Source: Saturnia japonica (lineage: Eukaryota; Arthropoda; Insecta; Lepidoptera; Saturniidae). Taken from it: a stretch of DNA of 64,000 nucleotides. The notes under the pieces are model-generated. The model saw only the letters and a list, made by a program, of their open reading frames with translations, was not told where the DNA came from and made no database searches. Of the stretch, positions 10,956 to 22,899 are shown in pieces. Location of the stretch: positions 16,616,001 through 16,680,000 of the forward strand of contig CM065309.1 of the NCBI GenBank assembly GCA_033032175.1, in the 5' to 3' direction. The translations under genes were made by a program, and so were the position numbers. Position 1 is the first letter of the stretch. Every line of letters starts with the position of its first letter.

Positions 10956-12893
10956 ATGAAGAAATCCAAATCCAATATAGTTTTAAGTAGTCTTAATGGT
11001 AGCGATGGTGGTACCGGCGATGGTACTACGGGGGATTTACTGCCTTGTAAGGGCAAGAAAGGCATTGATGCTCAGTCTGAGACAGATTTGAGTACAATTT
11101 TGTCAAAACGTGGGTCGAGTCGTAAGCGACCCGTGTTGACGGTTACCACGGCGCCTGACGTGGGAGAGACGGTAGCTAAATCCTCGAAGGTAGAACTAGA
11201 CCGGAAGGGTAGAGCACAAGATCCTGGCTGTTCGGCAGGTTCAGGACGATCCGCCGCTGGAGACGCTGGTGGATCTTTAGACCGTGGCCTTACCAGAAGG
11301 TCATATTTAAAGGTGGCTGATGCGGGGATAGAAGATCTGGAGGCTACCTTAGATTTTGCGACCCTGGATGCAGATAGGTTGAAGACCCTAGCAGAGAACA
11401 AGGTGGCCAGTATTTATGATGTCTGCCGTAAATCTGGCAACTTAAAGGGCACCTGCATAAAACAGCTCAAGGGTGCAGCCAGGGCCCTGAAAGAAGTTGT
11501 AGATGCGCTCGTTACGCGTACCGAGGCAGAAGAAACCATTCGCCTACAAAGGGAGACTAAAAATCTGCGCCGACAGGTAGACGATTTAAAAGCAGAGGTC
11601 TTGTCATGGCGACGCGAAGCCAATGAAAAGAGGGTAGTCCTGCCTCCATCGCAGCCACAATCTGAGCCTTCCCAGCCACCTTGGCAGGAAGCACTTGCAG
11701 TCGCCATAGAGGCACTCGGCTCTTCTCTTCACAATTCCCTAGGCAATATGCTTATGGCCCGCTTAGAGAACATCGAGAACCGTCTACCTCCTGAGAAGAT
11801 TATCCGCCCGCCATTGGCGGCAGATAAAAGATTGGCCACTTTTAGTCCTGCAGGGCCAAAACCTACTAAGCCAAAGTCAAAGCGGGCAGGGCCTGAGCGT
11901 GCACTGCCACAGCCAACTAAGCCTATGCCTGCTGCTAGGAATGTGTCGACAGCTATTACCACTCCTCTGGAAATGGAATGGGTTCCTCTCTCAGCCTCAG
12001 CTCCTGCTGAGGCCCAGTCGGTGTCGGAGGAGGCAACGTGGACAACAGTAGTACGTCGCCCAAAAAACAAAAAGAAGAAGGAAGCTTTGGTTCCTGTTAA
12101 AAAGGGGCCAAAGGCTAAGCGCAAGTCCCCCGCCCTTCCACGCTCTGCTGCAATTATAATAACACTGCAGCCAGAGGCGGTGGAAAAGGGGATCGACTAC
12201 ACGTCAGTCCTCTTGAGGGCGCGGAAGAGCGTCTCCTTGACAGAGTGTGGAATCACAGATCTATCTGTCCGGTCCACCGCGGCGGGAGCTAAAATAATAG
12301 AAATACCTGGTGCCCTAGGACTAGAACGAGCAGACACCTTGGCCCATAAATTGACGACGGTGTTGGCAGACGTCGCCACGATTACGAGGCCTGTTAAGAA
12401 GGCTGATATTCGAATCGTCGGACTGGACGAATCGGTATCGAGGGATGAAGTGGTGGAGGCTGTGGCGGCTAAAGGTGGGTGCGAGCCAGCCCAAATAAGG
12501 GCTGGAGAAATACGCACCTATGGGAGGGGCGTTGGTGCAATTCACCTTTCTCTACCAGCTGCTGCGGCCAAAGTGTTGTCAGAGGCCGGAAGGCTACTAA
12601 TTGGCTGGAGTGTAGCCCGCATCAGATTCCTTGAGGAAAAGCCCATACGCTGTTTTCAGTGTATGGGTGTGGGTCACACCCGCCCTCTATGCCCTTCAGC
12701 AGTCGTTAGAGGGGCACTATGTTTTAGATGCGGGGTTGCCGGACATATGGCGGCAAATTGTGCAGCAGAAAAGTTACGTTGCGTCATGGGGGGAGCAAAT
12801 TGCAAGCCGCCTCCCTCCAAAGGTAGAGCTGCTCCTGCACCTATTGCTAGGGCCATGAGTCCCATCCTGGCGGTAACTACTATGATTCACTAA
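10956..12893 (+). CDS. R1-clade ORF1, gag-like RNA-binding protein
   Basis: This encodes a 645-residue protein from the first ATG (10956). The frame is open further upstream, but only from a GTG. The N-terminal half is polar and Lys/Arg/Ser rich. The region around residues 190-230 (heptad-like, with LRRQVDDLKAEVLSWRREA) looks coiled-coil. Near residue 566 and again near 592 are two CCHC zinc knuckles of the form C-x2-C-x4-H-x4-C (CFQCMGVGHTRPLC and CFRCGVAGHMAANC). The third knuckle expected in this clade is not recognisable: only CVMGGANC remains, and the tail may be frameshifted. In this family ORF1 binds element RNA to form the transposing particle. The TAA stop overlaps the ORF2 ATG in TAATG. 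The frame is otherwise open, which suggests fairly recent activity. Confidence 0.85.
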   Translation: MKKSKSNIVLSSLNGSDGGTGDGTTGDLLPCKGKKGIDAQSETDLSTILSKRGSSRKRPVLTVTTAPDVGETVAKSSKVELDRKGRAQDPGCSAGSGRSAAGDAGGSLDRGLTRRSYLKVADAGIEDLEATLDFATLDADRLKTLAENKVASIYDVCRKSGNLKGTCIKQLKGAARALKEVVDALVTRTEAEETIRLQRETKNLRRQVDDLKAEVLSWRREANEKRVVLPPSQPQSEPSQPPWQEALAVAIEALGSSLHNSLGNMLMARLENIENRLPPEKIIRPPLAADKRLATFSPAGPKPTKPKSKRAGPERALPQPTKPMPAARNVSTAITTPLEMEWVPLSASAPAEAQSVSEEATWTTVVRRPKNKKKKEALVPVKKGPKAKRKSPALPRSAAIIITLQPEAVEKGIDYTSVLLRARKSVSLTECGITDLSVRSTAAGAKIIEIPGALGLERADTLAHKLTTVLADVATITRPVKKADIRIVGLDESVSRDEVVEAVAAKGGCEPAQIRAGEIRTYGRGVGAIHLSLPAAAAKVLSEAGRLLIGWSVARIRFLEEKPIRCFQCMGVGHTRPLCPSAVVRGALCFRCGVAGHMAANCAAEKLRCVMGGANCKPPPSKGRAAPAPIARAMSPILAVTTMIH

Positions 12894-15800
12894 TGGATCA
12901 CGCCAATGGTAGTTAACTTCAGGGGAACTTAAACCACTCCGCCGCAGCACAAGATTTATTTGTTCAGTCTGTGGCGGAGTGGAACATTGACGTTTCGGTC
13001 GCTGCGGAGCCGTATTATGTCCCTGATCAGCCTCACTGGGTTGGGGACCTGGATGGCTCTGTGGCGATCCACAGTTCCGGACCACCCCTCTCTGTTAAGG
13101 AGAGGGGCGCTGGGTTCGTGGCAGCCGCGCGGGGAGAACACGTCATTATTGGTGTATATTTCTCCCCAAACCGGGCCCTGGTGGAGTTCGAGGCGTTCCT
13201 CGACTCCCTGGGGCTAGCGGTAAGGCGGCTGTCACCGCTTCCCATCGTCCTACTTGGAGATCTCAACGCTAAGTCGAGGGCATGGGGGGCGGCGAACACG
13301 GACCCGCGAGGGTCGGCGGTTGAGGAGTGGACAGTTGAGGTTAGACTGTCCCTCCTCAACAGAGGTATTACGTACACGTGCGTGCGGCAGAACGGAGGGT
13401 CTGTGGTGGACGTATCGTTTGCCACGCCGTCTGTCGCACGCCGCGTGCATGGATGGCGGGTTCTGGAAGAGGTGGAAACCTTATCGGATCACCGATACAT
13501 TCGGTTCGAACTCTCCACCTCCCCAGGGGAGCTGGCGCTTCGCACCCGTCGGCGAACGGCGTTTCCTCGATGGGTTCTTGGCCGCCTCGACCGGGAGCTG
13601 GCGGAAGAGGCGGCCATTGTTCAGAGCTGGCGAGCGCTAGCTCAAGTGGATGAAGATGTGGATGCGTCTGCAGACCGTTTCCGTGAGGCCCTCACGGCGG
13701 TCTGCGACGCATCGATGCCGCGGAGTAATAGCCACCCGCAAAACAGACGGGCGGTGTATTGGTGGTCCCCGAAGATAGCTGATCTCCGGGTGGCCTGCTC
13801 CGCAGGCACGACGGCAGTACCAGCGCTGCCGCCGGCGGCGAACACAGCAAGCCGGGGAGGAGGCCCGGCTGTATGGTGCCTACAGGGAGTGCAAAAAGTC
13901 ACTGCAGGTAGCCATCGGCCGGGCCAAAAATGAGAGATGGGAGGAGCTCCTGAGGACCTTGGATGGGGATCCGTGGGGGCGCCCTTACCGGATGATTAGG
14001 AAAAAGTTCCGAAGGCAGGCGCCCCCTTTAACGGAAACCTTAAATCCAGAGGTCCTGGCGAGGGTCGTGGCCACATTGTTGCCCGACCCTCCAGAGCTCC
14101 TCCCACCTCCCATGTCAAGTGGGGGCGTTTTTGTGGAGGAGCAGTTGCTGCCCTGCCTCATCACTGATGAAGAGATGAGGCTGGTGATGAAGCGCCTCCG
14201 TAATAAGCGTAGGGCACCTGGCCCGGACGGAGTTCCGGGCCAACTACTAGGCGTGACGCTGGGCCACATGAGGGGAGAGCTGCGGGAGCTGTTCGACCGT
14301 TGTTTATCAGCCGGACGGTTCCCGAAGCTCTGGAAGGTGGGGCGGCTCTGCCTTCTTGCGAAGGGGGGTCGTCCTCCGGACTGCCCGTCCTCGTACCGGC
14401 CCCTTGTGTTGCTGGATGACACGGGAAAGATGCTGGAACGCATAGTTGCCTCCCGTGTCATCCGGCACATGGAGGAAGTGGGGCCGGAACTCTCGGACCG
14501 GCAGTTCTGCTTCCAGAGAGGGCGTTCAACTTTGGATGCCCTCTCCACCCTGAAGGCGTGGTCCGCGGAGGCGACCCAGGGGAGAGGTAGGTTGCTGGCG
14601 GTGTCGATTGACATCGCCAATGCCTTCAACAGTCTGCCGCATGGTGTCATTCGAGAGGCACTCAGGTTTTTCGGAGTGCCCTCGTACCTGCGGCGGCTGT
14701 TGGAGGACTACCTCCAGGATAGAGAGGTCGTCTTCGCGAACGGCCAAGGAGTTGTGGCCCGGCGCCATGTAGGGTGCGGTGTTCCACAGGGGTCGGTGCT
14801 TGGGCCGCTCCTGTGGAACATGGGCTACGACTGGGTGCTCCGCGTAGCGCTCCCTTCGAGGACGCGCATAATCTGTTACGCGGACGACACCCTTGTCGTG
14901 GCCCAGGGGGAGAGCTGGGGAGAGGTGGCGCGCCTGGCCACAGAGGGCGTCGCCCTCGTGGTCGGGCGCATACAGTCGTTGGGCCTCAGGGTGGCGGCTG
15001 AGAAGACCGAGGCCTTACTTTTTCATGGGCCCCGGTGTGGGCCGCCTCCTGGGGCACACATTATAGTCGAAGGACACAGGATCCGAGTTGGGGCCCAGAT
15101 GAGGTATCTGGGCCTCATCCTGGACGGAAGATGGCGGTTCGAGTCCCATTTTGTGGGACTCGGACCGCGTATAGTGGGAACGGCGGCGGCTCTTGGTCGG
15201 CTCCTCCCGAACTCGGGAGGGCCGGGCACGAGCTGCCGACGCCTTTATGCTGGAGTCGTGCGGAGCATGGCCGTCTATGGGGCACCGATTTGGGTGGATG
15301 CTCTAGGCGCCACAAGCAGGCGTGTACTGCGTGCTGCACAGCGGGTTGTGGCGCTGAGAGTCGTCCGCGGATACAGATCGGTGTCCGCGGGGGCGGCTTT
15401 CGTGCTCGCCGGCTCCCCACCTTGGGAGTTGGAGGCGGAAGTGCTCGCCGCCGTTTACAGATATACGGCGGCGAGGAGAAATATGGGGGAGCCTCCAGCT
15501 CTTATTGAAGTGGAAAGGCTGCGGCGTGAGGGCCGTCAGGAGATGATAAGGAGATGGGGGGAGGACCTGGCGGATGCGCGCTATGGGCGATACACCATAG
15601 ATGCCGTCCGCCCGGTCCTCGAACGGTGGATAAATAGGGACCGGGGCTCCCTGACATTTAGGCTTGTGCAGGTGCTATCCGGACATGGCTACTTCGGATG
15701 GTACCTGCACAAAATAGCCCGCAGAGAGCCCACCACCGCGTGTCACGAGTGCGGTGCGATGGAAGACACGGCGCAGCATACTCTTTTTGAGTGTGCTGCG

Positions 15801-15998
15801 TGGGATGAGCAGCGCCGCGCTCTAACCGTGGTGGTGGGAGGGGACCTCTCGCTGCCAAGTGTGGTGAGAGCCATGCTCGACAGTGAGGGGTCGTGGCATG
15901 CGATGGCCTCCTTCTGCGAGGATATCATCTCGCAGAAGGAGGCCGCGGATAGGCCGGGGCCCGGCAGTGCCAGGCCGGCCGTCGGGGCGACGCGGTAG
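12893..15998 (+). pseudogene. R1-clade ORF2, endonuclease and reverse transcriptase, broken
   Basis: The start ATG (12893-12895) overlaps the ORF1 stop. Codon 8 (12914-12916) is TAA, after which the same frame reads LQGNLNHSAAAQDLF, the usual start of the endonuclease domain. The APE-type endonuclease shows GDLNAKSRAWG and later SDHRYI. A one-base frameshift near 13797-13815 moves the frame; the proper continuation (RRQYQRCRRRR..., YREC, RWEELL) lies in the other frame. The reverse transcriptase follows with FCFQRGRST, SIDIANAFNSL, GVPQGSVLGPLLWN and the catalytic CYADDTLV near 14875. A C-terminal finger CHECGAMEDTAQHTLFEC (C-x2-C-x7-H-x4-C) lies near 15740. Function in the family is to nick the target and copy element RNA. 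The stop and the frameshift make this copy non-autonomous. Confidence 0.88.
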
Positions 15999-16404
15999 TA
16001 TGCTACCTGCAGGTCCCGCGTCCCCCCATCGTGGCGGCGGATGGTACACCGTGGAGTTTTAGTGAGTAGGAGTCTCACATAACCACTCGTCCCCCCGGGC
16101 GGGTGTGTACCCATGACGGGTTCCTCCACGTTAAAAAAAAAAAAAAAAAAAAAGGCTACTTTTATCTTCTAAGGATTACTCACAAGTATTTTTGTCTTTA
16201 AAATAACCGGGAGTGGGGATAGAACGATTCGCGCGTGTGCCCGGTCGACTGCACTCTGTAGTCGACGCAAGTGAACTCAAATTTGCGCCATGGCGCAGCA
16301 AAATGGTACACGAGGCAAGCCAGTTAGTGAAATGAATTTGCAATTTATCGGTTGCAATCCAATCTGTTATTTAACTCGCTATGTTAGTGTGTATGGGAGT
16401 GTTT

Positions 16405-16630
16405 TTTTAATAGTAGCTCGGCAAATTAACGGTACTGTCCCTGGTGGTAAGCACAGTACAACCTAATACAACGGCGATTATCGAGAGATCGGAATCCATC
16501 AACAGTCGCTGTTGTCTGGTATTGGAACCGGATGCTAGTCTTAAAAACGCCTCAACAAAACAAAATTTCCTCGGCGTGTTTAGGTTCGCTGGATTCGTCT
16601 CGATAAGAACTATAAGTCCTCGGTTGTGAC
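16405..16630 (+). repeat. Dispersed repeat, 'GGTACTGTCC' family
   Basis: The block with TAGCTCGGCAAATTAACGG and GAGAGATCGGAATCCATC recurs in variants at about 40240-40330 and 40785-40910. More distant relatives lie at about 37105-37180 and 57845-57915. It contains no long coding frame. The class is unknown. Confidence 0.55.
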
Positions 16631-16639
16631 CGGAATCTA

Positions 16640-17510
16640 TAGAAAGCTGTTTAAAAAAAAACATTAAATCTCTTTACTCCTCGTAATTTCGAACATGAAC
16701 TAAATCATCGCTTATTCTCATTCGAGTTTATAAACTGATAAGGGATTTATTTTATGATCTTCTGCTTAAAAGTATATACACTTTTTAACCCTAAACAATC
16801 TTAAAATTGACTATTATTCTTTAGAATTTATACAAGCTTCCTGCATGCTTCTTGCGTCACCTCACCAAAAGACTTCTTGAATTCATCGGTTGTCCAAAGC
16901 GAGTAACAAAGGTTTGCCATTGTTTTATGTTTAACCTACTTAGGTTTAGTACGGAGACCAGTCGGTAGTAATAATACTTGCGTTGTATTCCACCACTCAT
17001 AAATTTCAATGTGGAGTATCAAGAATTGATTGTTTTGCTAAATAAGTATACCTATTTCGAATTAATTTGGGGGAAAAATAAAAAGAACAACATTAAAACT
17101 CTAAGAACAAATGCTTTACGGCAAGTTAAGAACTTTAACACTCATGAAATGGTGACGCAGGAAAATATAGAGTAAAAAGAAAATAACCTTACAAAAACCT
17201 TAATAATGAACGCTATGCATTACACTACATAACACACCTTCGTTCGCGTGGACTTACACAATGCCGTCGATCGGTTATACGCGCGAATCGTGCTACTCCT
17301 TCTCCCGGTTATATGCTTATTGTGGGTGATCCTTAGAAGATAGACATATGCTCTCGCTGACTTTTTTGTAGTTCTTTTTAATATCTATAATTATGTAGTA
17401 CATTAATTTGATAAAAGTCTTATGGTTTACGCAGCGTAAGCTATTTGAACGCCCGAATTGATTCACCACGACCGGTTCTTTTTTATTTGTTCGGAACCCT
17501 AATTCATTTT
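16640..17510. other. AT-rich intergenic DNA
   Basis: No supported gene. About 17215-17340 resembles inner parts of the reversed Helitron family (ATATGCTTATTGTGGGTG, GACATATGCTCTCGC). Confidence 0.4.
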
Positions 17511-17511
17511 C

Positions 17512-17738
17512 TAAAATAAAAGTAGCCTAAGTTACTCCTTATAACATCAGCTATCTATCAGTGAAAGTACCGTCAAAATCGGTTCAACCGTTTCGCATAT
17601 ACCCGGAACAAACGGATAGTAGATTTTAAAATTGTTTTTTTTTTGTTATAGGTATCTTATATAATTTACACATACATTTAGTAAAAAGCTGTTATTTTGA
17701 AAGTACAAACAGAAACTTCAATTTTATTAATTGTATGA
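17512..17738 (-). mobile_element. Helitron 5' part, reversed
   Basis: Read on the minus strand it starts TCATACAATTAATAAAATTG and continues with the TTCCGGGTAT and AGTTACTTAGGC-type motifs of the copy at 27674-28105. The 3' end is missing or diverged. Confidence 0.6.
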
Positions 17739-20215
17739 TGAATTGGTCATTTATTTTAAGTTCATGAATTAATTTATTTCGTATTTTCTTTTAAATTCAG
17801 ATTTCTTGTAACTAGTACATATAGTAAATAGTTTAATATAGAGGGCAACTTAATATATCTATCTTGCTTATTATTTAATAGTGCAAGTAGTACACTTACC
17901 GTTAGTTTATAATATATGCGAATTAATTAAACGCCCGAGCCTACCGCGACCTATACAACCTAGTCTTTAAAATTTGTAAAAAAGTTTTTGTTCCAGATTA
18001 TTTGTGTTAAAAAAAAACCACAACAAAAATATAGAAGTCATTTGTTCTATCGTAGCATTATTACGATATGATAAAATCTTTATTCAATAAATGATTAAAA
18101 TAAATTTAAGATAAATTCATTACGGGATTAATAAAATAAATCACTTGTTGTAAAGATGAATTCAAATTAGAATATCTTAAAACAGTGCGGATACCTTGAG
18201 GAATTTTTTATAGCATATAACATATTACCGACTAAAAAACTGGTCGGCAATCGGATTCAACTTTACTTGCTTGCTTGTAATGAACTTCAGACTTGACGAT
18301 ACAAGATTTACTTTTGAGTACCTTCGTAAGAAATCGGTTAAGGAAATTAACATTTTTGCTTATATCTCCATCGTTTTTTATAGACAGCATTCATTTACTT
18401 CTGGAGAATAAATAATATTGACTTTTCACCCGTGTAGCCTAAAATTATTCTCACTTCCCGTTCTGTATTATAAATATCTTGACTTTCATGGTTACTACTC
18501 CGCTTCCTTAAGGTCATAAGCGTGAAATTATTTAGTCTATTACCTTCATCACAAAATATAGGCTACAAAATGAAAAAATAAGTTTTCAAACCGGAGTGCT
18601 AGTTTCAGAGATTAAAGCATCAAACAAATAAACAGTCTCTTCGAGCTTTGTAATATTCTATTGAACTATTTAGTACAGATAACATCTGAATTATTGGTCC
18701 AAGTTAAATTATTAGTTAACGGACTGGTCATAATTATCGTCTTTTTTGTTTAATAATTTAACTTTATAGAATACATTAAGCTTGGGTACAAAGCCAGACA
18801 ACGCATATCCCTCTTACAATAACGTTTGAAATTGGTTTTGTATGTTTAACCAATGGACGTATAAAATACGTCCATGTTTATAACCCTTAACTCAGAGGCA
18901 CGTAGGTAGGCAATAATACCGTGGTTACGATAAACGCATTAACTAGGTTTTGATACTTTTCGAAAAAAACACGTTTAAAGTTGTTTTTTTTAATTTTACT
19001 TGTATCTTTGGAACTATATGAGATATTAATATGAAAGTAGTACCAAAAAAAGATAAAAGTGTCAAGAATACAAAAAATACAAATGTATATAAATATACAT
19101 CATACTGGACTATATAATTTGAAAAAGGTACTTATCGCTAGCAGCCGCCTTTACTTTTAACCCATGATAACTACTCATAAACGCATCAACTAACCTACTT
19201 GAGGCATTTATGCTAAGTAAATTAATATAATGAATTTTTGATTACTAAACTTTTGTCTCAACCCTTCAATAATACTTATGATAGGTGCGCATCAACTACA
19301 TCAAATAATGCGTTTATTTTAAGAAAAATAGTTAAATTCAAAAAAGATTTGATAGAATAAAATCAACTTCCCAATCAAAGTCATTTATTTATCTAAAAAT
19401 AAATGTTATCAGAAGAAATATTATTAATACTTTAGCAGAGCATTACCTGGATAAACATCCAATGCCAGAAAAATAAACGTAACAAATAATTATAATAATG
19501 CACTTTTAACAGGTACATTTTAAAGTATTATATACAAAATAGTTACCTATAAGATAACCTTCTAGGATAAAATATGACAGTTATATTTCGTATGCTGTCT
19601 GTACATGAAAAATTACTTAATATACGTACTTACTGCTTACGAATAAAATGTAAATAATGAAATCTAATTGAATGTTGCTAGATTATTATTATTATTAAGT
19701 TATTTCCCAGTACTTACTTTGATATTGAAACCACATTGAAACTAAGGAAACTTGTCACGAAACGAACAACGCAATCTCGGTTAGGATAAATAACTTGCAT
19801 TATGTATCAACCATGAAGGGTCCAATTTGTTTATGAAGGAGATGCTTCTTGAAAAAAATATTGCTTTTATTTCGTTACGTCTAAACCAGTTAGAGGCTGT
19901 GCATTTCCTGTGCTAATGAACAGTTGAGTTATTCAGGGAAATAACCTACGGTAATTTATTACGCAAAAAATATTTTAGGTTTTACTTGTTGACGCGACTT
20001 AGTCTGCGATATTTATTATATTATCAACACGGCAAGAAAATACATCGCTGAATGCGTAAATCTTATAAACATCGTGGTTTCTTAAAACTTTATAATAACT
20101 TTTTATTGAATGAAAATATCGTGATGCATTTTTTTAGATAAGGGTCGAGTATCTCAGAAGTAAAAAAAAACAATAATCAAATTCTTTCCAGCAGTATACC
20201 TAATAACTAATAACA
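17739..20215. other. Gene-free AT-rich stretch
   Basis: No frame longer than about 60 codons and no convincing exon with splice sites was seen on either strand. Confidence 0.45.
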
Positions 20216-20224
20216 TATCCTACT

Positions 20225-20360
20225 AATACCATTTTGAAAGTTTGTATTTTGGCTGTTTGAAACTCGTCACGCAAAACCGGATGAACGGATTTGAATGAAA
20301 TTTGGCACACGGATATTTTATAACGTGGATTAAAACATAGGGTACTATTTATCTCGTTTA
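20225..20360 (+). repeat. Fragment of a common lepidopteran repeat
   Basis: The stretch with CACGCAAAACCGGATGAACGG and TGAAATTTGGCACACGG has the look of a transposable-element end that is very frequent in moth genomes. A shorter relative is at about 21440-21530 (GAAATTTGGCATAGA). No coding content. Confidence 0.5.
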
Positions 20361-21204
20361 ATGTCATAATTATTTTTCATTTCTCTTCGGACCCAATTCT
20401 GAAGGTTCTTATTGGCAAACCCTTTAAATGGGAAACCAATTATTAAACAAACAAATCTTTATACAAACAATACAATATACCAAATATAAAAGCTAATAAA
20501 ATGTTTTACTCGTTTAGATAAAAACATATTGATAATATTATTGTTTATTAACATTCTACAGATTATTCACTTATTAATAACCTATATTTATGACATATGT
20601 ATTTAAAACTTGTTTATTAGAAAAACATAATATTAAGTCAGTTAAACTATAATTTATAATATAACTTATAAAATAATGTTACATATTTGAAGTGGAAACT
20701 TCTTTAGTGATTTGAAACGCGATGAAACGAAAAAAGCGACACTAAAAAGCACTAAAAAGAGACAAACATATATCTATTGAATTTAGCCTGCGAGAGAATG
20801 ACATAGAATACATCTCGGTCTCCTCTGTGTACATGTGTTAGGACGTGTGTGCGCGCTTACATATTACGAAGCCTTGGGAAAAGACGTCATAACCAGCGTG
20901 GTTTATTGTTCACGTGAATCGTTTATGTGAATATTTTTATGTTTTCTGAACGTTTCACATCTACCGCGTGTGAACAGCATACATGTTTTTTTTTTTATAT
21001 TACGTGAAATTTAGCCACTTTAAAGTTTAATTGGTCATTGATTTTATTTTTACAGTAGGTATTGTTAAATTGTGTAAATGTGCATACATTGCAATTTTAC
21101 TTTGTTTATTTCTTCTCAAGATATGTACTTCTATAGAACACTTTTTTTATTAGAAACAAATGAAATCGATATTTAATACTACTATCATATTTGATTAATT
21201 TTTA

Positions 21205-21420
21205 ACTTCATATATTTTTGAGCGTGAGTCAAGGTGGAGCGGTTGCGAGACGCAGGGCGAGAATTAAGAATCGCGCGAAAGGGCGGCATTGGCGCAGTTT
21301 ACAGTTTAATTCAGACAGTTCAAGTTTAAAACGGCACTGCAGTATTATAGTTCATGTGTTAAAAACGGCAGTACGTTTTCTAACGAACAAACTACTATAG
21401 TAAAAAGAACATAATAGATA
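21205..21420. other. CpG-richer block, possible promoter or 5' UTR exon
   Basis: This block is richer in G+C and CpG (AGACGCAGGGCGAG, AATCGCGCGAAAGGGCGGC) than anything for several kilobases around it. It includes TCAGACAG, which resembles an insect initiator. It also holds a 60-codon frame with no recognisable protein. It could be the untranslated first exon of a gene whose coding exons lie elsewhere. That is inference only, and no splice partner was found. Confidence 0.2.
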
Positions 21421-21534
21421 TTTATTATTATAAAATATTGTGTTATAATCACGACAAGCCGATTGGATTGTATTGAAATTTGGCATAGAATTCAACTGAG
21501 AGGTGGAATAAGAAAGTTATAGTACTATATGCAT

Positions 21535-22650
21535 AGATATTATAATATTTTAGTTCCGAGTAAATAAAATAATAAGCATTTTTATCTTTAGAATAACCGG
21601 CGAGCGACATCCGGGGTCACCACCACACAACCGACGGCATTTACCTGTCATATCTTTACGTTTAAACTCTCTATGCAAATGGGGAAGAGTACACGCTGAT
21701 TTGTCAAATGAGGGCGTGATTGCGTCGATTAGAGATGGCAGGTTAAAGGTCGGGTAAGGTCAGTAAGACTGATGAATAACTGATACAGCTCGGAGTTTAG
21801 ATGAGGGTAGCGTTGAGATAATGAACATTACGATTAAAACTCATATTATTGTGACAAAGCAGCATATGTGAATATTTTATAGGGTTCCGTACCTCAAAAG
21901 TAAAAAAGTAACCCTTAAAGGATCACGTCGTTGTCTATATGTCTAACGAGAGCGCGTGGAGGAGAGGTATCAAGTTGAAATTAATATCAAACACTCAGGT
22001 CTGTAATTCCCTGGAGCTGTGAGTTCTACTTGACTTCTAAATCAATGCAATCAAAAAATATGGCCGTTTATGCCGCATATTTTAATTTAGAATCATGGAA
22101 TTTGGCAAGAAGCAACGTCTTATAGGACAAGTGAAGGAAGCCCGAAAGCCGTAAATTTGTTTTTAAATCACAAAAATAGCACAAGTGAAGGAAAAAATCA
22201 GAAAGCCCTAGTTTTTAAATCACAAAAGTAAATACTTATTATACTAATTCATATGCAACAAGAGTAACGGTATTGGACTTTGGATATATTTTATTGAATG
22301 TCTACCAATCATAGACTTACTGACAATGCGCTTTAATAACAATTTTTGTAAAAAGTAAAACAATCATCTATAACTTAGATAGTTGTTAGATATGAGCTAG
22401 CGATAGGTAATAGCGCCTTTTTGGGAAACGAAACGATCTCTATTGAACACTGATAACGGTTTCCATAACACTATCTACTGTAGTAGTTGTTTTTTTTTTA
22501 CTTTTACGTGTTACATTTGAATAAACATAAATTTAATTCACATATACTTATACCTACTTAAAGTTTGGCTAACGAAAATAAAGCTAAGCATGGCAAATTA
22601 AAAAAATACCAGCCTGGCAACACCAAGATGTATATGGAATACTTGGATAA
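21535..22650. other. Intergenic DNA with repeat scraps
   Basis: About 21583-21650 has a piece of the Helitron 3' region (TTTAGAATAACCGGCGAGCG). At 22125-22215 a short direct repeat (CAAGTGAAGGAA...GAAAGCC) occurs twice. No gene seen. Confidence 0.4.
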
Positions 22651-22656
22651 ACAGTA

Positions 22657-22895
22657 TTATTAGCCTAGTGGTCGTGCGACTGCTATGCTCGAGGTCCTGG
22701 GTTCGATTCCCAGGTCGAACAAAGTCTTATTAGGTTTTTCTATGAAATTCTCAATAGCAGCTCGGATTCGGCTGTGTGCCCGATTAATGGCAATAGGCTC
22801 GCCCCTATTAAATGGTACCTAAAAACAGCTGGCGAACTGTGGGTGTACATTATTAGTACTCTGCCTAACACTTCGGGGATACAGGCATCATGGTA
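22657..22895 (+). repeat. tRNA-derived SINE
   Basis: The head holds a box A-like TTAGCCTAGTGGTCG and a perfect box B, GGTTCGATTCCC, inside a T-arm-like inverted repeat (CCTGGG/CCCAGG) at 22696-22712. These are internal RNA polymerase III promoter boxes. A body with TGTGCCCGATTAATGGCA and ACACTTCGGGGATACAGGCAT follows. The same body recurs at 42510-42725. It is not a working tRNA gene, because no acceptor stem forms and the sequence continues into the SINE body. Confidence 0.75.
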
Positions 22896-22899
22896 TGTT

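Larger units (their letters stand above)
10454..16153 (+). mobile_element. R1-clade non-LTR retrotransposon, full length
   Basis: The order is 5' UTR (10454-10955), ORF1 (10956-12893), ORF2 (12893-15998), a short 3' UTR, and a poly(A) tail of about 22 A ending at 16153. The flanks are GGCCACTTTTATC (10441-10453) and GGCTACTTTTATC (16154-16166), a 13-bp target-site duplication with one mismatch. That shows insertion by target-primed reverse transcription. The high GC of the element contrasts sharply with the AT-rich host. ORF1 with CCHC knuckles, an ORF1/ORF2 TAATG overlap, an APE-type endonuclease and a C-terminal CCHC-like finger place it in the R1 clade (the R1/TRAS/SART group). The target is a Helitron, not rDNA or telomeric repeats. 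Confidence 0.9.
10223..16235 (+). mobile_element. Helitron split by R1-clade insertion
   Basis: The Helitron 5' part is 10223-10453 (TC start, GAAGTGTCTGTTTGT). Its continuation after the retrotransposon is 16154 to about 16235 (GTCTTTAAAATAACCGGGAG). The same order is seen uninterrupted in the complete copy at 27674-28105. The expected CTAG end is not recognisable after 16235. Confidence 0.65.

Noticed and set aside
16808..16940. Minus-strand stretch reading MANLCYSLWTTDEFKKSFG with a GTGAGG donor-like site after it
   Set aside because: It looks a little like an exon, but no clear acceptor, partner exon or family match was found. It does not fit the missing part of gene A.
22657..22730. Possible true tRNA gene
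   Set aside because: Boxes A and B are good, but no acceptor stem closes and the sequence runs on into a body shared with 42510-42725. It is a SINE.
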